The position numbers and the translations under genes are program-made. This document shows, in pieces, positions 1 through 11,130 of a DNA stretch of 64,000 nt. Every line of letters starts with the position of its first letter. Position 1 is the stretch's first letter. This DNA is from Haemophilus parainfluenzae. GTDB lineage: Bacteria > Pseudomonadota > Gammaproteobacteria > Enterobacterales > Pasteurellaceae. The notes under the pieces were generated by a model. It saw only the letters and a list, made by a program, of their open reading frames with translations, was not told the DNA's origin and ran no database searches. The stretch covers positions 124,001 to 188,000 of the forward strand of contig NZ_QEPT01000003.1 of NCBI RefSeq assembly GCF_003252755.1, read 5' to 3'.

Positions 1-1604
1 CATACGTCAAGCGTATCAGGCACTTTGCGATAAGTTTCTGCGTCCGCACCTAATAATTCTTTTTCGTCTAAATCCCACCATGCTTGAATACCGGCTTTCT
101 CTACACGTTTCGCCACTTCTTCAAGTAACTCTAAGGTACGCGGATGAAGTTCTTCGGTTTCTCTGTGCACGAATAAGGTCATCGGCACGCCCCAAGTACG
201 TTGACGGGAAATACACCAGTCAGGGCGGTTTTCAACCATTTTCTCGATACGCGCTTGACCCCAATCTGGAATCCAGCGAACTTGTTTGATCTCGCCTAAT
301 GCTTGTTGGCGTAAACCCTGTGTTTCCATGCCGATAAACCATTGTGGAGTCGCACGGAAAATAATCGGGGTTTTGTGACGCCAGCAGTGTGGGTAGCTGT
401 GTTTGATTTTCTCAACTTTTAATAAGTTGCCCACTTCTTGTAATTTTTCAACAACCAATGGATTGGCTTCAAATACACCTTTGCCTGCAAAGAATTCAGT
501 CGTTGAAATAAATTTACCGTCATTCGATACAAGACCCGCCATCGGTAAATCATATTGTTTACCCACGACAAAGTCGTCTAAACCGTGATCAGGTGCGGTA
601 TGTACTAAACCCGTACCGCCATCAGTGGTCACGTGATCACCTAAAATTACTGGTACAGTGAAATCATAGAACGGATGGTTAAAGCGAACTAACTCGAGCG
701 CCTGACCTTTTACTGAACCTAAAACTTCAACTTGTTCTACACCCACGGCTTTCGCTACGGATTCAACTAATTCAGCGGCTAAAATTACACGCTCATCGCC
801 AAGTTGTACCAAGTTGTATTCTAAGTCTGCATTTACCGCAATCGCACGGTTAGATGGCATTGTCCAAGGAGTGGTTGTCCAAATCACCGCAGATAATTTG
901 CCATGGCCTTTGCCTACTGCGTTAAATTTCTCTTCAATTTCAACCGCACTTACTGCTGGGAAACGCACATAGATAGATGGAGAAACTTTGTCCTCGTATT
1001 CCACTTCAGCTTCTGCTAAAGAAGAACCGCAATCCAAACACCAGTGCACTGGTTTTGAACCTTTGTATAAATGGCCATTCGCAATCACTTTACCGAGTGT
1101 ACGGATGATGTTTGCTTCGGTGTTGAAGTTCATCGTTAAATAAGGATTATCCCAATCGCCTAATACGCCTAAACGGATAAAATCTTTTTTCTGCCCTTCT
1201 ACTTGTTCTGCGGCATATTCACGGCATTTTTGACGGAATTCAGCTGCTGTAATTTTCTCGTTTGGTTTGCCCACTAAACCTTCTACTTTTAATTCAATTG
1301 GCAAGCCATGACAGTCCCAACCTGGGATATAAGGCGAGTCAAAACCTAATGCGGTTTTAGATTTAACAATAATATCTTTCAGAATTTTATTAACGGCGTG
1401 GCCGATATGAATACTGCCGTTCGCATACGGAGGGCCATCGTGCAAAATAAAGGATTTTTTACCTTTCGTTGCTTGGCGGATTTTTTGATACAACTGTTTG
1501 TCATACCAATTTTTTAACATTACAGGTTCGCGTTTGGCTAGATCGCCACGCATTGGGAAACCTGTTTCAGGTAAATTTAACGTGTTTTTGTAATCAACTG
1601 TCAT
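1..1604 (-). CDS. ileS: Isoleucyl-tRNA synthetase, N-terminal part (runs off the window)
   Basis: Charges tRNA-Ile with isoleucine in the cytoplasm (class I aminoacyl-tRNA synthetase). I translated the minus strand from the ATG at 1604-1602; the frame stays open to base 1, so about 534 of the usual ~940 residues are present. The class I signature HIGH is at residues 66-69 in the context [16 protein letters not shown] Thr-rich CP1 editing-domain stretch (WTTTPWTMP) follows near residue 245. The KMSKS loop and C-terminal zinc-binding region lie outside the window. ribF ends 32 bp upstream on the same strand, so the two are probably co-transcribed, as in the ribF-ileS arrangement of other gammaproteobacteria. 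Identity is certain; only the 3' end is missing. Confidence 0.97.
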   Translation of the reverse strand, partial: MTVDYKNTLNLPETGFPMRGDLAKREPVMLKNWYDKQLYQKIRQATKGKKSFILHDGPPYANGSIHIGHAVNKILKDIIVKSKTALGFDSPYIPGWDCHGLPIELKVEGLVGKPNEKITAAEFRQKCREYAAEQVEGQKKDFIRLGVLGDWDNPYLTMNFNTEANIIRTLGKVIANGHLYKGSKPVHWCLDCGSSLAEAEVEYEDKVSPSIYVRFPAVSAVEIEEKFNAVGKGHGKLSAVIWTTTPWTMPSNRAIAVNADLEYNLVQLGDERVILAAELVESVAKAVGVEQVEVLGSVKGQALELVRFNHPFYDFTVPVILGDHVTTDGGTGLVHTAPDHGLDDFVVGKQYDLPMAGLVSNDGKFISTTEFFAGKGVFEANPLVVEKLQEVGNLLKVEKIKHSYPHCWRHKTPIIFRATPQWFIGMETQGLRQQALGEIKQVRWIPDWGQARIEKMVENRPDWCISRQRTWGVPMTLFVHRETEELHPRTLELLEEVAKRVEKAGIQAWWDLDEKELLGADAETYRKVPDTLDV

Positions 1605-1636
1605 GTTATTTTCCAATTTTATATTTCAATATAATT

Positions 1637-2563
1637 CTATTTTGCAAAAAATGCTTTCGCTGTTTTTACGTCTTGTTCAATTTGAGCTTTCAACGCTTCA
1701 AAAGAAGGAAACTTTATCTCATCGCGAATCTTCTGGCAGAATTCCACTTCGACCATTTGCCCATAAATATTCTGAGAAAAATCAAATAAATGAACTTCTA
1801 ATAATTGTATCGTACCGTTAATGGTTGGGCGTTTTCCCATGTTTGCCACGCCGTTAAAAATCTCGCCCGATTTTAACCGCACTTTCACCGCATAAACCCC
1901 TTTTACTGGGTTCACTTGGCGATGTAAGCGAACATTCGCGGTAGGAAAACCAATGGTTCGCCCTAATTTATTACCGTGGATCACTCGACCAAAAATACGA
2001 TAAGGCTTACCGAGCAAATTTTCCGAATGCTGTAAATCATCTTTAGCCAACGCTTCACGAATAGCGGTGCTACTGATACGTAACTCATCTAAACAGAAGG
2101 TGCGACTGTCTTCTACTTCAAAACCAAACTGCTTTCCGGCTTGTTGCAACATCGCAAAATTGCCTAAACGTTTCGCACCAAATTTGAAATCATCGCCAAT
2201 ACTGAGAAACTTCACATTTAATTTGCGTACAAGCCAATCTTCAATAAATTGTTCTGCTGGAAGATCAGCGAAAGTGCGGTCAAATTTCGCGACGATTACC
2301 ACATCCACACCCGCCTGAGCCAAATAATGCAATTTATCTCTTAAACGCATTAAGCGCGCAGGGGCTTTGTCACCCATAAAATATTCTCGCGGTTGTGGTT
2401 CGAAAAGCATCACCGCCATGGGTAAATTCAGCGCATTCGCTTTCTGACGAAGATGACGCAAAATCGCCTGATGCCCCAAATGCACCCCATCAAAATTGCC
2501 AATGGTTAATGCGCACCCTGACAAATATGGCGGTGAATTATGAAGTCCACGAATTAATTGCAT
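1637..2563 (-). CDS. ribF: Bifunctional riboflavin kinase / FAD synthetase RibF
   Basis: Phosphorylates riboflavin to FMN and adenylylates FMN to FAD. The 308-residue length is typical. The N-terminal adenylyltransferase domain has the nucleotide-binding stretch GNFDGVHLGHQAIL (residues 22-35). The C-terminal riboflavin kinase domain starts around residue 185 and carries GRVIHGNKLGRTIGFPTANV. The gene lies between murJ (50 bp upstream) and ileS (32 bp downstream), all on the minus strand, so a murJ-ribF-ileS operon is likely. No FMN riboswitch-like leader is present; the gap to murJ is too short. Confidence 0.97.
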   Translation of the reverse strand: MQLIRGLHNSPPYLSGCALTIGNFDGVHLGHQAILRHLRQKANALNLPMAVMLFEPQPREYFMGDKAPARLMRLRDKLHYLAQAGVDVVIVAKFDRTFADLPAEQFIEDWLVRKLNVKFLSIGDDFKFGAKRLGNFAMLQQAGKQFGFEVEDSRTFCLDELRISSTAIREALAKDDLQHSENLLGKPYRIFGRVIHGNKLGRTIGFPTANVRLHRQVNPVKGVYAVKVRLKSGEIFNGVANMGKRPTINGTIQLLEVHLFDFSQNIYGQMVEVEFCQKIRDEIKFPSFEALKAQIEQDVKTAKAFFAK

Positions 2564-2612
2564 TACATCTTATCCAAAAAACAAAAAATAATCGGTGCAT
2601 TATAGCGGTAAC

Positions 2613-4187
2613 TTAATGTTTTGTCAGTAAATGGTGTTTACGAACACCCAAGAGCACCAATACGCCTAAATAAACGACCGCAGCCAGTCCAATTAACCAA
2701 ACCAACCAATAGATACGCATTAAAAATGTCATGGCTGCCCATTCTTGAATCGACGGGCAGTTATACCAAACCAAACCGCCCATGGCTAAGGCTGCACCTA
2801 AAACTTTCAGAAAAAAGACCGCACTTTTACGTGAAAAATGGTATACATCCTCTTTAGCTAAACCACGATAAAGCAAATAAGCATTTAAGGTTGCTGACAT
2901 GGCAGAAGCAATCGCTAACCCCACATAACTAAATGGAATCGCCAATACATTAAAGCCCATATTGCTCACCATAGCGATGATCCCGATTTTCACCGGCGTT
3001 TTGGTATCTTGGCGTGCGTAATAGCCATTAGCTAGGATCTTAATCAGCATAAAGCTAAGCAAACCGGCATTGAATGCCCATAAAGAATAAGAGGCTGCAT
3101 GCACATCTGTTAAGGTAAAACTGCCACGCATAAACAATACCAGTAACATTGGTTGGGCTAACACGGCAATACCAATCGCGGCAGGCACGCCGAGTAATAA
3201 AATCATTCGTACGCCCCAGTCCATTGTGTTGCGAAAATCAACCGCACTTTGGGAAGAATTATCTTCTCGATTCACATGATGGCGAGCAAGCGTCGGTAAA
3301 ATCACAGTGGAAATCGCAATACCAAATAGCCCAAGTGGAAACTCTAATAGACGATCAGAATAATAAAGCCAACTAATGGATCCCGTCATTAAGAAACTGG
3401 CAATGACCGTATCAAGCAGCAAGTTGATTTGACTTACGGAAACCCCGAACAAGGCAGGAACCATCAATCGACGGATTTTGGCTACCCCTTCATCATGCCA
3501 TGCCCATTTTGGTTTTACGAGCAAGCCGGCTTTCTTCAAAAAAGGAATCTGGAATAAAAATTGTAGCAAACCACCTAAGAAGATCCCGATAGCAAGGGCA
3601 AGATCAGGATTGTCTAATCTTGGCGCGAGGAAAAGTGCGGTTGCAATCATGGCGATATTGAGTAAAACAGGCGAAAACGACATCACACCAAATTTGCCTA
3701 TCGTATTTAAAATTGCGCCAGAAAGTGCCACGAAGGTGACAAACCATAAATAAGGAAAAGTAATTTTTAAGAGTAAAGACGCTTGTTCAAATTTGTGCGC
3801 ATCGGGCCCGTCATTTAGCCAATCGGTAAACCAGCCCATCCCAAAGATCGCCGCCACAACAGGTGATCCCACCATAGCAAGCAAGGTGACAATACTGACT
3901 AATCCGCCAAGTGTACCCGACACTTTCCCGATAAATTCTCGCGTTTTAGAAAGATCGCCCGATTTTTGATATTCGGCTAATACGGGGACGAAAGCCTGAG
4001 AAAATGCCCCTTCCGCAAATAAACGACGTAAAAAGTTTGGGATACGGTTAGCGAATAGAAACACGTCTGCTGCCGCACCTGCACCAATTAAATGGGCAAT
4101 CACCACATCGCGGACTAAACCTAACACACGGGACACTAATGTCATCCCACTTACGATAATGCCGGATTTTAAAAGTCGTTTACTCAA
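2613..4187 (-). CDS. murJ: Lipid II flippase MurJ (MviN)
   Basis: Flips undecaprenyl-linked peptidoglycan precursor (lipid II) across the inner membrane. The 524 residues form a highly hydrophobic MOP-superfamily protein with about 14 predicted membrane segments. The N-terminus (SGMTLVSRVLGLVRDVVIA) has the Arg residues typical of the central cavity of MurJ, and RIPNFLRRLFAEGAFSQAFVP is the usual family signature. It is first in the minus-strand run murJ-ribF-ileS and is divergent from rpsT. Length and motifs are normal. Confidence 0.97.
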   Translation of the reverse strand: MSKRLLKSGIIVSGMTLVSRVLGLVRDVVIAHLIGAGAAADVFLFANRIPNFLRRLFAEGAFSQAFVPVLAEYQKSGDLSKTREFIGKVSGTLGGLVSIVTLLAMVGSPVVAAIFGMGWFTDWLNDGPDAHKFEQASLLLKITFPYLWFVTFVALSGAILNTIGKFGVMSFSPVLLNIAMIATALFLAPRLDNPDLALAIGIFLGGLLQFLFQIPFLKKAGLLVKPKWAWHDEGVAKIRRLMVPALFGVSVSQINLLLDTVIASFLMTGSISWLYYSDRLLEFPLGLFGIAISTVILPTLARHHVNREDNSSQSAVDFRNTMDWGVRMILLLGVPAAIGIAVLAQPMLLVLFMRGSFTLTDVHAASYSLWAFNAGLLSFMLIKILANGYYARQDTKTPVKIGIIAMVSNMGFNVLAIPFSYVGLAIASAMSATLNAYLLYRGLAKEDVYHFSRKSAVFFLKVLGAALAMGGLVWYNCPSIQEWAAMTFLMRIYWLVWLIGLAAVVYLGVLVLLGVRKHHLLTKH

Positions 4188-4453
4188 AATAGGGGTCTCT
4201 TCAAAAAAATTTGCCTTAATTGTATAGAATTTTTGTTTTTACGCTATATTCCAACGAAAAAAACTGATAAAATCCTGCCCACATCGTTTGTGTGAGCCAA
4301 TAGAAAGCGCTTTTTTTAAATAACGATGCTTACTTTCGGTTGTGTCTCACCGAAATCAACACAAATTATTCATTGACAAAAGTATAAAAAATCGGCATAT
4401 TCTACGCCCTTATTTTGTCATAATCATCTAACAGAAATTTTAGGAGTTTGACC
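4188..4453. promoter_or_regulatory. Divergent murJ/rpsT intergenic region with rpsT promoter candidate
   Basis: This 266-bp AT-rich gap holds the start signals of two divergent genes. For rpsT, a perfect -35 TTGACA lies at 4373-4378 and a -10-like CATATT at 4396-4401, with 17 bp between them. A short inverted repeat TTTCGGT/ACCGAAA lies at 4334-4340 and 4349-4355 just upstream. No further gene is seen in the gap. The promoter is a visual match only. Confidence 0.5.
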
Positions 4454-4717
4454 TTGGCTAATATCAAGTCAGCAAAAAAACGCGCGGTTCAATCTGAAAA
4501 ACGCCGCCAACACAACGCAAGCCAACGCTCTATGATGCGTACTTACATCAAAAAAGTATATGCTCAAGTAGCAGCAGGTGAAAAAGCAGCAGCTGAAGCA
4601 GCATTCGTTGAAATGCAAAAAGTTGTTGACCGTATGGCTTCTAAAGGCTTAATCCACGCTAACAAAGCAGCAAACCACAAAGCTAAATTAGCTGCTCAAA
4701 TCAAAAAATTAGCGTAA
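4454..4717 (+). CDS. rpsT: 30S ribosomal protein S20
   Basis: Small basic protein of the 30S subunit that binds 16S rRNA. From the TTG at 4454 the product is [16 protein letters not shown] and so on, 87 residues, the same length as E. coli S20. A TTG at 4448 would add two residues, but TAGGAG at 4441-4446 is correctly spaced (7 nt) only for 4454. UUG initiation is also used by E. coli rpsT, where weak initiation is part of S20 autoregulation. A strong terminator follows, so the gene is probably monocistronic. Confidence 0.96.
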   Translation: MANIKSAKKRAVQSEKRRQHNASQRSMMRTYIKKVYAQVAAGEKAAAEAAFVEMQKVVDRMASKGLIHANKAANHKAKLAAQIKKLA

Positions 4718-4743
4718 TTAAAGCATTAAAACAGCTTAAAAAT

Positions 4744-4769
4744 AAAACCGCACTTTGGTGCGGTTTTTG
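4744..4769 (+). terminator. rpsT terminator built on an uptake-sequence palindrome
   Basis: A perfect 10-bp stem, AAAACCGCAC (4744-4753) with GTGCGGTTTT (4758-4767) and a TTTG loop, ends in a T-run. The arms carry the core of the Haemophilus uptake sequence. Confidence 0.85.
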
Positions 4770-4877
4770 TTTACCGTAAACCGTCCTGCCACAAACGTCT
4801 GATAACAAGCTTGCATTCCCCCCTTTAACCTGTAAACTACCCCACAACTTAAAAATTAATCATAAAATAAATAATAA

Positions 4878-7223
4878 ATGACCAAAAAATCTTTTAAAAA
4901 AGCGGATCCGAATTATCAAAAAGAATTAGCCAAATACGGTAATCCGATCCCAAGCAGAGACTACATTCTGCAAATTATTCGTGAAAATAATGCCCCGATG
5001 AGTCGGGAAGAAATTCTGACCGCACTTTCAATTAAAAGTGATGAACAACAAGAAGCCATGCGCCGCCGCTTACGCGCCATGGAAAATGATGGACAGTTAG
5101 TTTTTACTAAACGTAAACGCTATGCCTTGCCTGAAAAATTAGATTTATTCAAAGGCATGGTTATTGGCCACCGCGAAGGCTATGGTTTTTTACAAGTCGA
5201 AGGTAAAAAAGAGGATCTCTTTATTCCTAATCACCAAATGCAACGTGTAATGCATGGTGATTTTGTATTAGCCCAACCTGCAGGCCTAGATCGTCGTGGT
5301 CGTCGTGAAGTCCGTATTGTTCGTGTGCTTGAAAGTCGTAAAAAACAAATTGTCGGCCGTTTCTTCTTAGAAAATGGTTTTAGCTATGTGGTGCCTGATG
5401 ATAGCCGCATTGGACGAGATATTTTAGTCTCTAATGAACACCGCAATGGTGCCCGAATGGGACAAGTTGTCGTGGTTGAATTGCAAGAACGATCTGCATC
5501 CTTTACTCAACCTGTTGGCATCATCACCGAAATTCTGGGTGACAATATGGCAAAAGGGATAGAAGTGGAAATCGCCCTTCGTAATCATGACATTCCTCAC
5601 CAATTCCCAAGTGCGGTCGAAAAATACGTTAAAAAATTCACTGAAGAAGTGCCTGAAGAAGCAAAAAAAGGCCGTGTGGATTTACGCAATCTGCCACTGG
5701 TTACCATTGATGGCGAAGATGCGCGCGATTTTGATGATGCTGTATATTGCGAAAAAAGTGGTAAAGGCTGGAAACTTTGGGTGGCGATTGCCGATGTCAG
5801 CTACTATGTGCGTTTACGTTCAGCATTAGATACTGAAGCTTATAACCGAGGTAACTCCGTTTACTTCCCAAATCGTGTTGTGCCAATGCTGCCTGAGATT
5901 TTATCCAACGGATTGTGTTCACTGAATCCACAAGTTGATCGCTTGTGTATGGTGTGTGAAATGCACGTCTCCGCCAAAGGTAAACTCACGGACTATCGTT
6001 TTTATGAAGCGGTAATGAACTCCCATGCTCGTTTAACCTATACGAAAGTCGCAGCGATTTTAGACGGCGATGATGAACTTCGCACGCGTTATCAAGGGCT
6101 TGTGCCACATTTAGAAGAATTACATCGCCTCTATCAAGCATTACTCAATGCACGCAAACAACGTGGTGCTATCGATTTTGAAACCATTGAAACCAAATTT
6201 ATTTTCAATGCCATGGGACGAATTGAGCGCATTGAGCCTGTTGTGCGAAATGATGCTCATAAAATCATTGAAGAATGCATGATTCTTGCGAATATTGCAG
6301 CGGCAAACTTTATGGAAAAACATAAAGAGCCTGCACTCTATCGTATTCATGCTGCTCCGAGTGAAGAGAAACTGACGTCTTTCCGTGCATTCTTAAGTGA
6401 ATGTGGTTTAAGCCTTGAAGGTGGCATGAAACCGACCACAAAAGATTATGCGAAATTGTTAGAACAAGTGAAAGATCGTCCAGATCACGAACTCATTCAA
6501 ACCATGTTGCTTCGCTCATTAAGCCAAGCGGTTTATCATGCGGATAATATCGGTCACTTTGGTTTAGCTTTAGAGGAATATGCACACTTTACTTCCCCGA
6601 TTCGCCGATATCCAGATTTAACTCTTCACCGTGGAATTAAGTATTTATTAGCAAAAGAAAAAGGCGCTAAACGTAAAACAACAGATACTGGCGGCTATCA
6701 CTATTCCTTTGATGAAATGGATTTATTAGGCGATCACTGCTCGATGACCGAACGCCGTGCCGATGATGCTACTCGCGAAGTAGCAGATTGGCTGAAATGT
6801 GAATATATGCAAGATCACGTGGGCGCTGAATTTAGCGGAGTGATCTCATCTGTAACGGGCTTTGGCTTATTCGTACGTTTAGATGATTTATTCATTGACG
6901 GCTTAGTCCATATTTCCACTTTAGATAACGATTACTATCAATTTGATGCAGCTAAACAACGTTTAATCGGTGAAAATAGTGGTATGATTTATCGCCTTGG
7001 CGATAAAGTAAAAATTCGCGTGGTCGCCGTTCATTTAGAACAAAAAATGGTAGATTTCAGTTTAGTCGAAAGTGCGAGAAAACCACGTCGAGTGGGAAAA
7101 ACAGCAAAACAAAAAGCGAAAAAAATCTTTAAGGAGCTGCCACCTAAAGCGTCAAAAAAACGTAAAAGTGCGGTCAAAAATAAAGATGTTTCGAAGAAAC
7201 CGACTAGAAAACGGAAAAAATAA
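4878..7223 (+). CDS. rnr: Ribonuclease R
   Basis: 3'-to-5' exoribonuclease of the RNase II/RNB family that degrades structured RNA. The 781 residues contain an N-terminal winged-helix region (about 20-90), cold-shock domains, the RNB catalytic domain with [15 protein letters not shown] (Asp cluster binding the catalytic Mg2+), an S1 domain (about 640-725, [20 protein letters not shown]) and a Lys/Arg-rich tail. It is followed 16 bp later by rlmB, the usual rnr-rlmB pairing. No strong Shine-Dalgarno sequence is obvious before the ATG at 4878, but the family N-terminus [12 protein letters not shown] supports the start. Confidence 0.97.
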   Translation: MTKKSFKKADPNYQKELAKYGNPIPSRDYILQIIRENNAPMSREEILTALSIKSDEQQEAMRRRLRAMENDGQLVFTKRKRYALPEKLDLFKGMVIGHREGYGFLQVEGKKEDLFIPNHQMQRVMHGDFVLAQPAGLDRRGRREVRIVRVLESRKKQIVGRFFLENGFSYVVPDDSRIGRDILVSNEHRNGARMGQVVVVELQERSASFTQPVGIITEILGDNMAKGIEVEIALRNHDIPHQFPSAVEKYVKKFTEEVPEEAKKGRVDLRNLPLVTIDGEDARDFDDAVYCEKSGKGWKLWVAIADVSYYVRLRSALDTEAYNRGNSVYFPNRVVPMLPEILSNGLCSLNPQVDRLCMVCEMHVSAKGKLTDYRFYEAVMNSHARLTYTKVAAILDGDDELRTRYQGLVPHLEELHRLYQALLNARKQRGAIDFETIETKFIFNAMGRIERIEPVVRNDAHKIIEECMILANIAAANFMEKHKEPALYRIHAAPSEEKLTSFRAFLSECGLSLEGGMKPTTKDYAKLLEQVKDRPDHELIQTMLLRSLSQAVYHADNIGHFGLALEEYAHFTSPIRRYPDLTLHRGIKYLLAKEKGAKRKTTDTGGYHYSFDEMDLLGDHCSMTERRADDATREVADWLKCEYMQDHVGAEFSGVISSVTGFGLFVRLDDLFIDGLVHISTLDNDYYQFDAAKQRLIGENSGMIYRLGDKVKIRVVAVHLEQKMVDFSLVESARKPRRVGKTAKQKAKKIFKELPPKASKKRKSAVKNKDVSKKPTRKRKK

Positions 7224-7239
7224 TAAATAAGAGAACCCT

Positions 7240-7980
7240 ATGTCAGAAAATATCTATGGTATCCATGCTGTAAACAGCATTTTAGCAAATAGTCCTGAGC
7301 GTTTAATTGAAGTTTTTGTGCTGAAAGGCCGTGAAGATAAACGCCTACAACCCTTACTCAATGAGCTCTATGCTTTAGGTATTGCGGTGCAATTTGTAAA
7401 CCGTCAAACATTAGATAAAAAATCCAACGGTGAAGTGCATCAAGGTGTGATTGCTCGCGTGCAAGAAGCCAAAGAGCTGAATGAACATGATTTGGATGAA
7501 CTTCTTACTCGTAAACAAAATCCTCTTTTATTAGTACTTGATGGTGTGACGGATCCCCATAACCTAGGAGCCTGTTTACGTACTGCGGATGCAGCTGGTG
7601 TGAATGCCGTTATCGTGCCAAAAGATAAATCGGCTCAACTTACCTCTATCGCACGTAAAGTGGCTTGCGGCGCTGCGGAGACTGTACCATTAATTCGTGT
7701 TACTAACTTAGCGCGTACTTTGCGAGATCTACAACAAAACCATAATATTTGGGTAGTGGGTACAGCTGGTGAAGCAACAGAAACCATTTATCAAAGTAAA
7801 CTTACTGGTTCTCTTGCTTTAGTGATGGGAGCCGAAGGTGAAGGCATGCGTCGCCTTACCCGTGAGCACTGCGATCAACTCATTAGTATTCCAATGGCGG
7901 GCTCAGTTTCATCCCTGAATGTTTCTGTTGCAACAGGTGTATGTTTATTTGAAATTGTGAGACAACGTCTAGCCGCCTAA
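7240..7980 (+). CDS. rlmB: 23S rRNA (guanosine-2'-O)-methyltransferase RlmB
   Basis: SPOUT-family enzyme that 2'-O-methylates G2251 of 23S rRNA using S-adenosylmethionine. At 246 residues it has the expected length. It has an N-terminal substrate-binding domain and a C-terminal trefoil-knot domain with [20 protein letters not shown] (motif 1), [12 protein letters not shown] (motif 2) and [16 protein letters not shown] (motif 3). It follows rnr by 16 bp and is probably co-transcribed with it. Confidence 0.97.
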   Translation: MSENIYGIHAVNSILANSPERLIEVFVLKGREDKRLQPLLNELYALGIAVQFVNRQTLDKKSNGEVHQGVIARVQEAKELNEHDLDELLTRKQNPLLLVLDGVTDPHNLGACLRTADAAGVNAVIVPKDKSAQLTSIARKVACGAAETVPLIRVTNLARTLRDLQQNHNIWVVGTAGEATETIYQSKLTGSLALVMGAEGEGMRRLTREHCDQLISIPMAGSVSSLNVSVATGVCLFEIVRQRLAA

Positions 7981-8016
7981 AAACGCGTGAAAAAACGACC
8001 GCACTTGATATAAAAA

Positions 8017-8042
8017 AATGCCGACAAATCATTGTCGGCATT
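8017..8042. terminator. Bidirectional terminator between rlmB and brnQ
   Basis: A perfect 11-bp stem AATGCCGACAA (8017-8027) / TTGTCGGCATT (8032-8042) with loop ATCA is flanked by A- and T-tracts, so it can work for both convergent genes. Confidence 0.85.
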
Positions 8043-8046
8043 TTTG

Positions 8047-9348
8047 TTATTTTGAAATCGTTTTCCCTAATAGTATGGAAAGCACTAAAGTACATAATGC
8101 GGGTACAAGCCACGCGAGCCCTTGTGAATAGAGCGGGAAATGAATCATGACTTGATGCAACCCTTCAGGCAAAACATCTAAGTTTTTCAAACTATCAACC
8201 AAACTAAAACAAACTGTCACAAAGATGGTTACGTAATAGCTCAATCGAATAGAAGGCAATTTATTACGCACAAGCTGTAAAACCACTAACATGATCGCCA
8301 TTGGGTAAATCAACAACAAGGCTGGAATTGTCACTCGGAGTAATTTTGTTAAGCCATATTGTGAAATAATTGTCGTCATGGCGGTGAAGAAGACAATCCA
8401 AAATGGATAAGAAAAACGTGTCGAAAACTTGGAGAAATAATCACCACAAGCACTGGTTACGCCCACTAACGTGGTTAAACTTGCTAAAGTAATGATACCT
8501 GCCATGATCCAGGTTCCCGCCGTGCCGAATAAACTATTCACATAACGAGAGAAAATTTGTCCACCATTTGTTGCACCTTGTGCCACAGCATCAGAAGTCG
8601 CCCCTAAGTAGAATAAGGCAAAATATAGACAAGCTAATAAAATGACAGAAACAAAACCCGCTGAAATCGTATATTGAACAATCTTTTGTGGATTAGTCAC
8701 ATTTTTGGCAGACAACGCCCGTGCAACAATACCACCAAAGGCAATCGCAGCCAGAACATCCATCGTTTGATAACCACTAATTAAGCCTGTAGTTAATGCT
8801 GAATTCTCGGCATACGCCTGCGACGGAGCAACAATGTCAGAAAGAGGTGAAACAAAAACCGTGATCCCAACAACGAGTAATAATACCAACAATGCTGGCG
8901 TCATCACTTCACCCACCGTTGAAATAATGGTACTTGGGCGAATCATGAATCCCATCGCGATAATATTAAAGATCACAGAGAAAATAAGACGTGTCGTCGC
9001 ACTATCTTCAACGAGCCCCAATGGTAACCATGCCATTTCATAAGCGACATTGGTAATTCGAGGCATTGCAAAGGTTGAACCGATGACTAAATAAAGAATG
9101 GTTAAAAAGGATACGCCTGCCCACTTGGGTAAGTCCTTAGTCAGTTCTTCGCCACGTCCTAACACTGACACCACAACCAATGTAATAAATGGCATGAGTA
9201 CGCCTGTTATCACAAACCCTAGCGAAGCCGTTGCCCAATGGTTGCCTGCGGAGTACCCCTCCATCGGTGGGAAAATAATATTTCCCGCGCCTAAAAATAA
9301 AGCAAAAATCATCATACCCAGTACGATGATGTCTTTTTTTGAAAACAT
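8047..9348 (-). CDS. brnQ: Branched-chain amino acid transporter BrnQ (LIVCS family)
   Basis: Sodium-coupled inner-membrane importer of leucine, isoleucine and valine. From the ATG at 9348 the product is 433 residues starting MFSKKDIIVLGMMIFALFLG, which is the normal family start; an open frame reaches 9450 but the extra residues look unlike the family. About 12 hydrophobic segments, including the conserved early GAGNIIFPP, are visible. The gene is divergent from nhaA. In H. influenzae brnQ and nhaA are also neighbours. Confidence 0.94.
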   Translation of the reverse strand: MFSKKDIIVLGMMIFALFLGAGNIIFPPMEGYSAGNHWATASLGFVITGVLMPFITLVVVSVLGRGEELTKDLPKWAGVSFLTILYLVIGSTFAMPRITNVAYEMAWLPLGLVEDSATTRLIFSVIFNIIAMGFMIRPSTIISTVGEVMTPALLVLLLVVGITVFVSPLSDIVAPSQAYAENSALTTGLISGYQTMDVLAAIAFGGIVARALSAKNVTNPQKIVQYTISAGFVSVILLACLYFALFYLGATSDAVAQGATNGGQIFSRYVNSLFGTAGTWIMAGIITLASLTTLVGVTSACGDYFSKFSTRFSYPFWIVFFTAMTTIISQYGLTKLLRVTIPALLLIYPMAIMLVVLQLVRNKLPSIRLSYYVTIFVTVCFSLVDSLKNLDVLPEGLHQVMIHFPLYSQGLAWLVPALCTLVLSILLGKTISK

Positions 9349-9549
9349 AAGTATTCTCGAATAAATAAATTTTAAGGATTTTACTATTAAATTGTTTTTT
9401 ATTCCAAAAATGAAAATAAATTTTGTGAAACAGATCACGAAATCTATCACATTCCGATTAAATCACACATTATCCACAGCCTATTTCCCTAAATTAGTAA
9501 ATTTGTGATAGTATCCAAGCTTTATTATTACTTTTTTAGGAGAAAATGA

Positions 9550-10734
9550 ATGAATAAACTGAGTTTGATTCAACAAATTCAGCGTTTTTTCAAATTGGAA
9601 TCAGCTGGCGGAATTTTATTACTTTTTTCAGCGGTAGTCGCAATGCTATTAGCCAATTCACCGCTCAATCAAAACTATAACGACTTTTTAAACTTACCAG
9701 TCAGCATTCAAGTAGGAACTTTTTCTATCGATAAAACCTTAATTCACTGGATCAACGATGGTTTTATGGCGGTATTCTTTGTTTTAGTGGGAATGGAAGT
9801 CAAAAGAGAATTATTTGAGGGCTCCCTTTCAAGCTATCAACAAGCGGTTTTCCCTGCCATTGCTGCCGTTGGCGGAATGGTTATTCCTGCCTTGGTTTAT
9901 ATTTTTATTGCACAACAAGATCCTACTTTAGCCGATGGCTGGGCAATCCCAATGGCAACCGACATTGCCTTTGTACTGGGCATCATGGCGTTATTAAGTA
10001 AACAAGTGCCACTCCCACTCAAGATCTTTTTACTTGCTTTAGCCATCATTGATGACTTAGGCGCGATTGTCGTGATTGCACTCTTCTTCTCCCATGGATT
10101 AAGCGTGCAAGCACTCGTCTTTGCTGCCATTGCAATTGCTGTACTTATTGCATTAAATCGCTTTAAAGTAACCGCACTTTGTGCCTATATGGTGGTAGGA
10201 ACAATCTTGTGGGCTTCTGTATTAAAATCGGGCGTACATGCTACCCTTGCAGGCGTTATCATCGGGTTTTGTATTCCATTGAAAGGCAAAAATGGCGAAA
10301 CACCGTTACATGACTTTGAACATATTCTTGCGCCTTGGTCATCCTTTGTTATCCTACCCTTATTCGCTTTTGCCAATGCGGGGGTAAGTTTTGATGGTAT
10401 CGACTCAAGCATGCTTTCATCACCATTATTATTTGCGATTTCTTTAGGCTTAATTATCGGAAAACCACTTGGTGTATTTGGTTTCAGCTATCTTTCCGTT
10501 AAACTAGGCATAGCAAAACTTCCGCAAGGCATCAACTTCAAACAAATTTTTGCCGTGGCGATTTTATGTGGTATCGGTTTCACCATGTCAATGTTCTTAG
10601 CTAGCCTAGCCTTTAATGCTGATGCGGGTGAAAGCATTAATGCCCTTTCTCGATTAGGGATCTTATTAGGCTCCACTGTTTCTGCGATTGTGGGGTATAT
10701 GGCGTTAAAAGCCACAACAACATTACCGAAATAA
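9550..10734 (+). CDS. nhaA: Na+/H+ antiporter NhaA
   Basis: Electrogenic inner-membrane antiporter exporting Na+ (or Li+) in exchange for protons. The 394-residue length fits the family (E. coli 388). The catalytic aspartate pair lies in [16 protein letters not shown], equivalent to Asp163/Asp164 of E. coli NhaA, and the early signature [19 protein letters not shown] is present. An AGGAG Shine-Dalgarno at 9538-9542 sits 7 bp before the ATG; the ATG at 9546 is out of frame and stops at once. Confidence 0.97.
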   Translation: MNKLSLIQQIQRFFKLESAGGILLLFSAVVAMLLANSPLNQNYNDFLNLPVSIQVGTFSIDKTLIHWINDGFMAVFFVLVGMEVKRELFEGSLSSYQQAVFPAIAAVGGMVIPALVYIFIAQQDPTLADGWAIPMATDIAFVLGIMALLSKQVPLPLKIFLLALAIIDDLGAIVVIALFFSHGLSVQALVFAAIAIAVLIALNRFKVTALCAYMVVGTILWASVLKSGVHATLAGVIIGFCIPLKGKNGETPLHDFEHILAPWSSFVILPLFAFANAGVSFDGIDSSMLSSPLLFAISLGLIIGKPLGVFGFSYLSVKLGIAKLPQGINFKQIFAVAILCGIGFTMSMFLASLAFNADAGESINALSRLGILLGSTVSAIVGYMALKATTTLPK

Positions 10735-10749
10735 CCGAGTCTTAATAAA

Positions 10750-10780
10750 AAAATCCTTTGCCACTTTAGCAAAGGATTTT
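10750..10780. terminator. Terminator between nhaA and the truncated Lrp gene
   Basis: A perfect 12-bp stem AAAATCCTTTGC (10750-10761) / GCAAAGGATTTT (10769-10780) with loop CACTTTA is followed by CTTTTTT. It lies at the 3' ends of two convergent genes. Confidence 0.8.
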
Positions 10781-10789
10781 CTTTTTTAT

Positions 10790-10999
10790 TTACACAACTA
10801 CACTAATACCTCTACCCACTGCCTTTGGCGATACCACTGCCACTTGCTTAGTAATAACCCCTTTTTCTGTCAGTAATTGAATTCGACGCTGACAGGTTGC
10901 TACCGAGCTATGCACTTTTTCCGCAAGCTCTTTTAATGGCAGAGTCGCATCTTGTTGGAGGATATTTAAAATATCCCGATCTAATTTATCTAATTCCAT
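10790..10999 (-). pseudogene. Truncated Lrp/AsnC-family transcriptional regulator
   Basis: The frame starting MELDKLDRDILNILQQDA (ATG at 10999) encodes a typical Lrp/AsnC winged-helix DNA-binding domain, with VHSSVATCQRRIQLLTEKGVI as the recognition-helix region. It stops after 69 residues, at the start of the ligand-sensing RAM domain (GRGISVVV, then stop); full members have about 150-165 residues. The stop lies only 10 bp from the nhaA terminator, so the 3' part was lost, probably by a deletion. It is divergent from a RarD-like permease gene that it may once have controlled. A DNA-binding-only product is possible, but a pseudogene is more likely. Confidence 0.7.
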
Positions 11000-11130
11000 T
11001 TTTAATCCTTGAAAATAAATGCAAAATAATTCCAAAACTTGAGAAAAATAATCACCAATTATTTTATATTGAGAAAATTTACCACGCTAGACTTTTATAA
11101 TGACGTTATCAAACCTAAGGAAATGATAAA

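Noticed and set aside
2564-2612. FMN riboswitch upstream of ribF
   Set aside because: The gap is only 49 bp and shows no conserved RFN-type structure.
9349-9450. Longer start for BrnQ
   Set aside because: The extra N-terminus is AT-rich intergenic sequence; MFSKKDIIVLG is the family start.
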